Translations under genes and position numbers: made by a program | Shown here: positions 60,010 to 64,000 of the stretch, one piece after another | Layout of the letters: each line of letters begins with the position of its first letter | Numbering within the stretch: the stretch's first letter is position 1 | NCBI GenBank assembly: GCA_018287875.1 | Contig: JAGVVL010000018.1 | Span: 3,402,501-3,466,500 of the forward strand | From: Nigrospora sphaerica | Taxonomy: Eukaryota; Ascomycota; Sordariomycetes; Amphisphaeriales; Apiosporaceae | DNA length: 64,000 nt | Reading direction: 5' to 3' | The notes under the pieces: model-generated | Seen by the model: the letters and a program-made list of their open reading frames with translations, nothing else | What the model was told of the DNA's origin: nothing | Database searches by the model: none

Positions 60010-60996
60010 TCAGAGACACGGCCGTCTCCTAATCGGTTCCCCTTTGCTCGCGTGTAGGGGCGGTAGGGGGAACCGGCGAATCGTAGGTGAGCAGTCTCGC
60101 CGAACCAAAAGTCGGCTCTGCTTTACCGCCCGGTCGATGGGGAATGGGAATAGATGCCGAGGGTGTAGCCGAGCCCAGTGCCTCGGGATCCTAGGGAGGC
60201 CGCGCCAATGTTGTCGCACGCCACCGACAGAACTCGCCCGTCCAAAAACGGACCGTGGGAGAGCTTTTTCCGTCGACGTCTCATCCCGCGTGGAGCGGTC
60301 TGTCAATTCTCCCCACATCGGATCCAACTTGATTTCCAAGACCCAACGTTGCAGGGCAGAGGACGGACCAGCGCGCGCACTTGGTGTGCATCCCCGAAGC
60401 GCCGACAGACCAGCTTCCAAGATATCGTGGGAGAGCCCCGGGTCTTGCTCAGTAAGCAGCCGGAGCTCGGCAGCGAGCGCGCAGCCCACATGTTTCGAGG
60501 AGCCATACCTGAGGTTGACCAAAGCTGCGACAACAGCCGGGCCGGGTGGGTGAAGAAGCCGGGTTGAAAAGCCTACCAGCGCTTTCGGGTTTGCGAATTG
60601 CAGCCGGGAAGCTGGGGTTGGAAGCGAAGGCAGCTCCTCCACCGCGATCCCCGTCATCTGCGCGGTTGTTACTAAGTACGACTTGGCACGATTCCTTCTC
60701 TGCACATCGAGGCCGGCGGACGTCTCGAATTGAACGGCTGGGATCGTCGGCGGAGGGACACGGAAGCGGGAACGCCCACCGCTCGGCGCCAATAGCAGGC
60801 GCTGGCCGTTCGATGCCAGCCCTTCTACGGGGCCGTTGCCTCTTCGTATGGAGTCAGCGCAATGCATCGCTTCCCCACTGTCTGTGGTGTCGAGCGAGAT
60901 GCGAACCCAGTCATTTCCGCGCCTAGAATCGCGCCTAGCAGGGTCCCGGGATTGAAGCACACCAAATTGGTCCAAGGCCCATCTCGAAGCGGGCAA
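60010..60996 (-). CDS. possible hypothetical protein, 328 aa
   Basis: Long uninterrupted frame of 328 aa with an Arg/Pro/Leu-rich translation and no recognised domain or signal peptide. The middle part (AQMTGIAVEELPSLPTPASR, AVVAALVNLRYGSS, HDILEAGLSALRG) could be a folded helical region, while the ends look like random GC-rich translation. It could equally be a chance frame; no splice, promoter or homology evidence supports it. Confidence 0.25.
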   Translation of the reverse strand: MPASRWALDQFGVLQSRDPARRDSRRGNDWVRISLDTTDSGEAMHCADSIRRGNGPVEGLASNGQRLLLAPSGGRSRFRVPPPTIPAVQFETSAGLDVQRRNRAKSYLVTTAQMTGIAVEELPSLPTPASRLQFANPKALVGFSTRLLHPPGPAVVAALVNLRYGSSKHVGCALAAELRLLTEQDPGLSHDILEAGLSALRGCTPSARAGPSSALQRWVLEIKLDPMWGELTDRSTRDETSTEKALPRSVFGRASSVGGVRQHWRGLPRIPRHWARLHPRHLFPFPIDRAVKQSRLLVRRDCSPTIRRFPLPPLHASKGEPIRRRPCL

Positions 60997-61442
60997 ATCG
61001 ACACAGCGTTGGCGCCGCTCCTTTCCCGTGCCGTCGTCCAGGGGTTTCAGCGCCGCGCGCTAGAGTAGCGTTGTGAGTAAGCCGCAAGGAGAGAGAGAGG
61101 GAGTCCGCATTGCTTTGCGGCCAGGGAGAAAGCCGGGGGGGCTAGGATCTGGATGCACGCGTACCTCCCTATTCCGTGGACCTGGGATGAGGAATATGCC
61201 GCTCTCCATCCCAGGCCCGACCCCTAGAGGTCTTTGGTCGGGCGACGGCCGGCCCCCTAAGCTGGAAGAGTATAGGACCGTCCGAGAAGCAGATTGGGTT
61301 CTCCGGAGCCGAGGCCTCGTCTTGTGTGTTTCTTTCTATATTAACCGAAGACGATGGCCTCCTCCTGGAACATGTCCCCCCTTCCCCAGCAGCCACTTCT
61401 CAGCCTCAGCATCTCCCCCGGCCTCTCACTACTCTCGCCATC
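60997..61442. other. promoter region of the SMP-30-like gene
   Basis: No coding feature. A TATA-like CTATATTAA lies at about 61336-61344, about 100 bp upstream of the ATG at 61443, preceded by a CT-rich run. Confidence 0.45.
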
Positions 61443-62564
61443 ATGCAACTCACCAACGCCTCCCTGATGGCCACTCTGGCGCTGGCCATGGGCACTGCCA
61501 TGGCCGCCCCGGCACCGACCCTGCCCAGTGACAATATCGACAGGTTTTCCGCTCCGCGGACGCCGCCCGGTGTACAGCACCAGGCAGCCAAGCTGCCGCT
61601 GCCGGCACGCACCATCTTCCAGTTTCCCGAGGAGGAGAAGGGCGTGTGGCTGGAGAACTTGGAGGTGGCGCCCAACGGCGACCTGTTCATGACCACCATG
61701 TGGCCGAGCGCCTCTCTCTACACGCTGCGCAACCCGAGCTCGCCCCACCCCCAGTCCGCCCTGGTGCACACGTTCCCCAACGCGCAGGGCCTGACGGGCA
61801 TCACGGCGACGGCCGACGACTGCTACGTGGTCGTAGCGGCGCAGTTCAGCGCCCTGACTGCGGTGGTGCCCGGGTCGGCCGCCATCTGGTCGATCAAGGT
61901 GCCGGCCAACGGCGGCGCGCCCATCACGCGCAAGATCACGGACCTGCCCGAGGGCGGCTTCCTCAACGGCGCCACGACGGTGCCGCAGCCGGCCAACTGC
62001 GGCTGCCACTGCAACTCGACGGTCCTGGTCTCGGACAGCTTCAACGGCCAGGTGTGGCGCATCAACACGCTGACGGGTGCCTACGACGTGGCGGCCAAGG
62101 CGCCCGAGATGAACCCTGTCGAGGGCGCCGACCTGCCCTTCGGCGTCAACGGCATCCGCATCATGAACGGCCACCTGTACTGGGCCAACTCGGACCTTCT
62201 CAAGATCTTCCGCGTCGCCGTCGACGCCGCCGGCGCCGCCGTGCCGGGCGCCCCCGTCGAGACCGTCGCGACCGTTGACGCCGCCTTCATCGACGACTTC
62301 GACGTCGACGCCAGCGGTACCATCTGGCTGACCACCAACGCCGACGGCAAGGTCATTGCCATTCGCCCCGACGGCGCCTGGGAGGTCGCCGTCGGCGGCG
62401 CCGGCGAAATGACCGTCGCCGGCGACAGTGCCGCCAAGTTCGGCCGCGGCCGCGCCGACCGCAAGACCCTCTACGTCACCACCAGCGGCGCCAGTGCCGT
62501 CCCCGTCAACGGCACCATCACCGAGCCCGCCAAGGTTGTCGCCGTCGACACCTCGTCCTACTAA
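61443..62564 (+). CDS. secreted SMP-30/gluconolactonase-like beta-propeller protein
   Basis: Single exon, 373 aa. The signal peptide MQLTNASLMATLALAMGTAMAA ends before APAPTLPSD. Propeller repeats can be followed: VWLENLEVAPNGDLFMTTMW, GLTGITATADDCYVVVAA, AAIWSIKVPANGG, FLNGATTV, NSTVLVSDSFNGQVWRINTLTG, LPFGVNGIRIMNGHLYWANSDLLKIFRV, FIDDFDVDASGTIWLTTNADGKVIAI, and RADRKTLYVTTSG. The recurring pattern [aromatic]-[VI]-x-[DN]-x-x-x-[GN]-x-[IV] is that of SMP-30/quinoprotein-type six-bladed propellers, many of which are lactonases or have no proven activity. A CX1C pair in NCGCHCN is unusual. Start is fixed by the signal peptide; the upstream in-frame ATG at 61326 would bury it. Confidence 0.82.
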   Translation: MQLTNASLMATLALAMGTAMAAPAPTLPSDNIDRFSAPRTPPGVQHQAAKLPLPARTIFQFPEEEKGVWLENLEVAPNGDLFMTTMWPSASLYTLRNPSSPHPQSALVHTFPNAQGLTGITATADDCYVVVAAQFSALTAVVPGSAAIWSIKVPANGGAPITRKITDLPEGGFLNGATTVPQPANCGCHCNSTVLVSDSFNGQVWRINTLTGAYDVAAKAPEMNPVEGADLPFGVNGIRIMNGHLYWANSDLLKIFRVAVDAAGAAVPGAPVETVATVDAAFIDDFDVDASGTIWLTTNADGKVIAIRPDGAWEVAVGGAGEMTVAGDSAAKFGRGRADRKTLYVTTSGASAVPVNGTITEPAKVVAVDTSSY

Positions 62565-62793
62565 AAGACGGTCCCTGTAATGTCTTCTCTTCTTTGTCAT
62601 ATAGATTAGTTTCCTCCACAGCGAGCATACGAGCGAAATGATGCCTTCACATAATATTATTGATTATACCGACACTTTCGTCCATCCCATGTTCCGATTT
62701 GAAGCACGTTTGCCGCCGCTCCGAGGTCTGCTCATTCTTGGCAAGCCACCTTGCCCCCTCTATCCCTTTACACTTGGCCCTCGACGCCCCCTC

Positions 62794-63950
62794 TCACGCG
62801 GCCTCAGCCGCCACGGCGCCGGCGTCGGCGTCCGTTCGCACCTCGAGGCCGGAGTCCTCCTCGTCGTCGCCCTCTTCGGGGTCGTCGAAGGCGAAGTCGG
62901 CAGCGTCGTCGGCGAGCTCGAGGATGCCGGCGACGAGCTCGGCGACGGTCTGGGCGTCGCGGGGGATGTTGTGGGCCTGGCCGTGCTCGAAGAGGGTGGC
63001 GCGGTCCTCGTGGCAGACGTTGTAGAGGGCGAGGCCGCCTTGGAGGTAGGGGTCGTGGCTGCCGACGACGTGGAAGGTGGGCACGTCGACGACGACGCCG
63101 GCGAGCATGTCTCGCAGCACGAGGTGCGCGTACGCGCCCACCCGCACCCACGGCGGCCACCCGCCGAAGAAGACGCACCCCCGTATCCGCCGCGCCCGCC
63201 CCCCCGCCGCCGCCCGCGCCAGCCGCTGCTCCTCGAGCACCACGCTCGCCGCCATCATGGCCCCCTCCGAGTACCCTATGATGCCCTGTTTCGCCGTCAG
63301 TACGCAGGAAATGGCGGTCGGAAAGGGCCAGGCCCGGGGCGAGGAGGGGAAGGGGCAGGGGAGAAAGAAGAAGTCTGCGCTTCCCGGGGGCCCGAGGCGC
63401 GGATGGGAGGTCTCGTTCTTACGTCAATGTCGGGGTTCTCGTCGAGGACGCGGATGATGCGGGCGAGGGCGGCCTCGAGGGCGTCGCGCGAGTAGAGGGC
63501 GAGCTGCTCGCGGCCGAAGCGCAGCGCATCCTCGGGCGCCATCTCGCGCGGGAAGTCGAGGTTGCTCATGTTGTAGCCCGTGTCGAGGTACTCGATGAAG
63601 TGGTGCCACGGCGGGTCCGCAAAGTAGAAGTCGTACCCCGGCGGCGGCGTCCCGCGCAGCGCTCCGTTGACCCAGTGGAACCCATGCCGCCCGTCCTTTT
63701 CGAGCCCCTGTACCACCGCCGCGAGCTGGATCTGGAAGATCTGCAAACCCCACGCGTCGTTTGGGTCAGTTTTCCGTATTTTCCCCGGCGAGGCAGTGTT
63801 GGATGTGTGGAAGAGGGGGTGCTGGCCGGCGGGAAAAGGGAAAGGAGGGGGGATGAGTGTGAGCGCGTACGTGCGCGTGCGCGTGTGTCTATGGGTGTGT
63901 TCTCATACCTTGGTGTTGCCAAAGGCACCATGCAGACACAGAAACTTCAT
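62794..63950 (-). CDS. FSH-type serine hydrolase (alpha/beta hydrolase), 3 exons
   Basis: Exons 63950-63909, 63740-63423 and 63285-62794 give 283 aa; all joins are in phase 0. FSH-family hydrolases are small fungal alpha/beta enzymes, some of which release polyketides from their synthases. Visible: MKFLCLHGAFGNTK with the conserved LHG at the start; FQIQLAAVVQGLE; the nucleophile elbow GIIGYSEGAMMAAS (Ser126); CVFFGGWPP; PTFHVVGSHDPYL (catalytic Asp); and FEHGQAHNIPRD (catalytic His). An acidic tail EEGDDEEDSG closes the protein. Convergent with the SMP-30-like gene, 229 bp apart. The first exon is only 42 nt but carries the conserved start. Confidence 0.88.
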
Positions 63951-64000
63951 GGTGGCGGTTCTCCGTCGGCTGGTTCCGGAAACAAGCGTGAGGGTATTTC

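Noticed and set aside
61341..62600. 419-aa minus-strand frame opposite the propeller gene
   Set aside because: Antisense shadow: Gly/Val/Asp/Arg-rich, no motifs, while the plus strand has a signal peptide and propeller repeats.
45078..64000. Complete secondary-metabolite gene cluster
   Set aside because: No core synthase, transporter or pathway regulator is present in this part of the window; only accessory-type enzymes are seen.

Overview
The window reads as nuclear DNA of a filamentous ascomycete (Pezizomycotina, most likely a Sordariomycete; species not identifiable from sequence alone). Evidence: most gene models carry 1-5 short introns (about 50-140 nt, one of about 320 nt) with GTRNGT donors and CTRAC-like branch points; the gene families are typically fungal (rhodopsin-like integral membrane proteins, Dal5-type MFS permease, FSH serine hydrolase, heme-thiolate peroxygenase, DUF2306); and a non-LTR retrotransposon carries the CpA-to-TpA damage pattern of repeat-induced point mutation (RIP). 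Genes are sparse, about 19 supported models in 64 kb, separated by long non-coding stretches.

Layout. 0-5.8 kb: a GFA/CENP-V zinc protein, a small secreted protein and a 356-bp retroposed fragment bounded by a 14-bp target-site duplication. 5.8-13 kb: a seven-helix rhodopsin-like protein, a Dal5-family permease, a SAM-dependent methyltransferase and a DUF2306 membrane protein. 13-23.3 kb: a MARVEL-like membrane protein between long empty stretches, then a near full-length LINE (minus strand, 13-bp target-site duplication) inactivated by stop codons. 23.5-27.4 kb: two tandem paralogues of a rhodopsin-like membrane protein with the same intron positions. 30-40 kb: an SGNH hydrolase, an Ups1/PRELI-type mitochondrial lipid-transfer protein and an MFS sugar transporter whose upstream region has a perfect 15-bp inverted repeat. 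45-64 kb: a flavin monooxygenase, an unrecognised Ser/Thr/Pro-rich protein, a short-type heme-thiolate peroxygenase (chloroperoxidase family), a membrane-anchored CE3-like SGNH esterase, a secreted SMP-30-like propeller and an FSH alpha/beta hydrolase.

How it fits together. There is no polyketide synthase, NRPS or terpene synthase, so no biosynthetic cluster can be claimed. The 45-64 kb block is nevertheless rich in oxidative and hydrolytic enzymes of the accessory type, several predicted to be secreted or membrane-anchored. The 5.8-27 kb block is rich in membrane proteins. I recognised no tRNA, rRNA or CRISPR. Family names rest on motif reading only; no database search was possible. Exon boundaries were set by hand from splice signals and reading-frame continuity.
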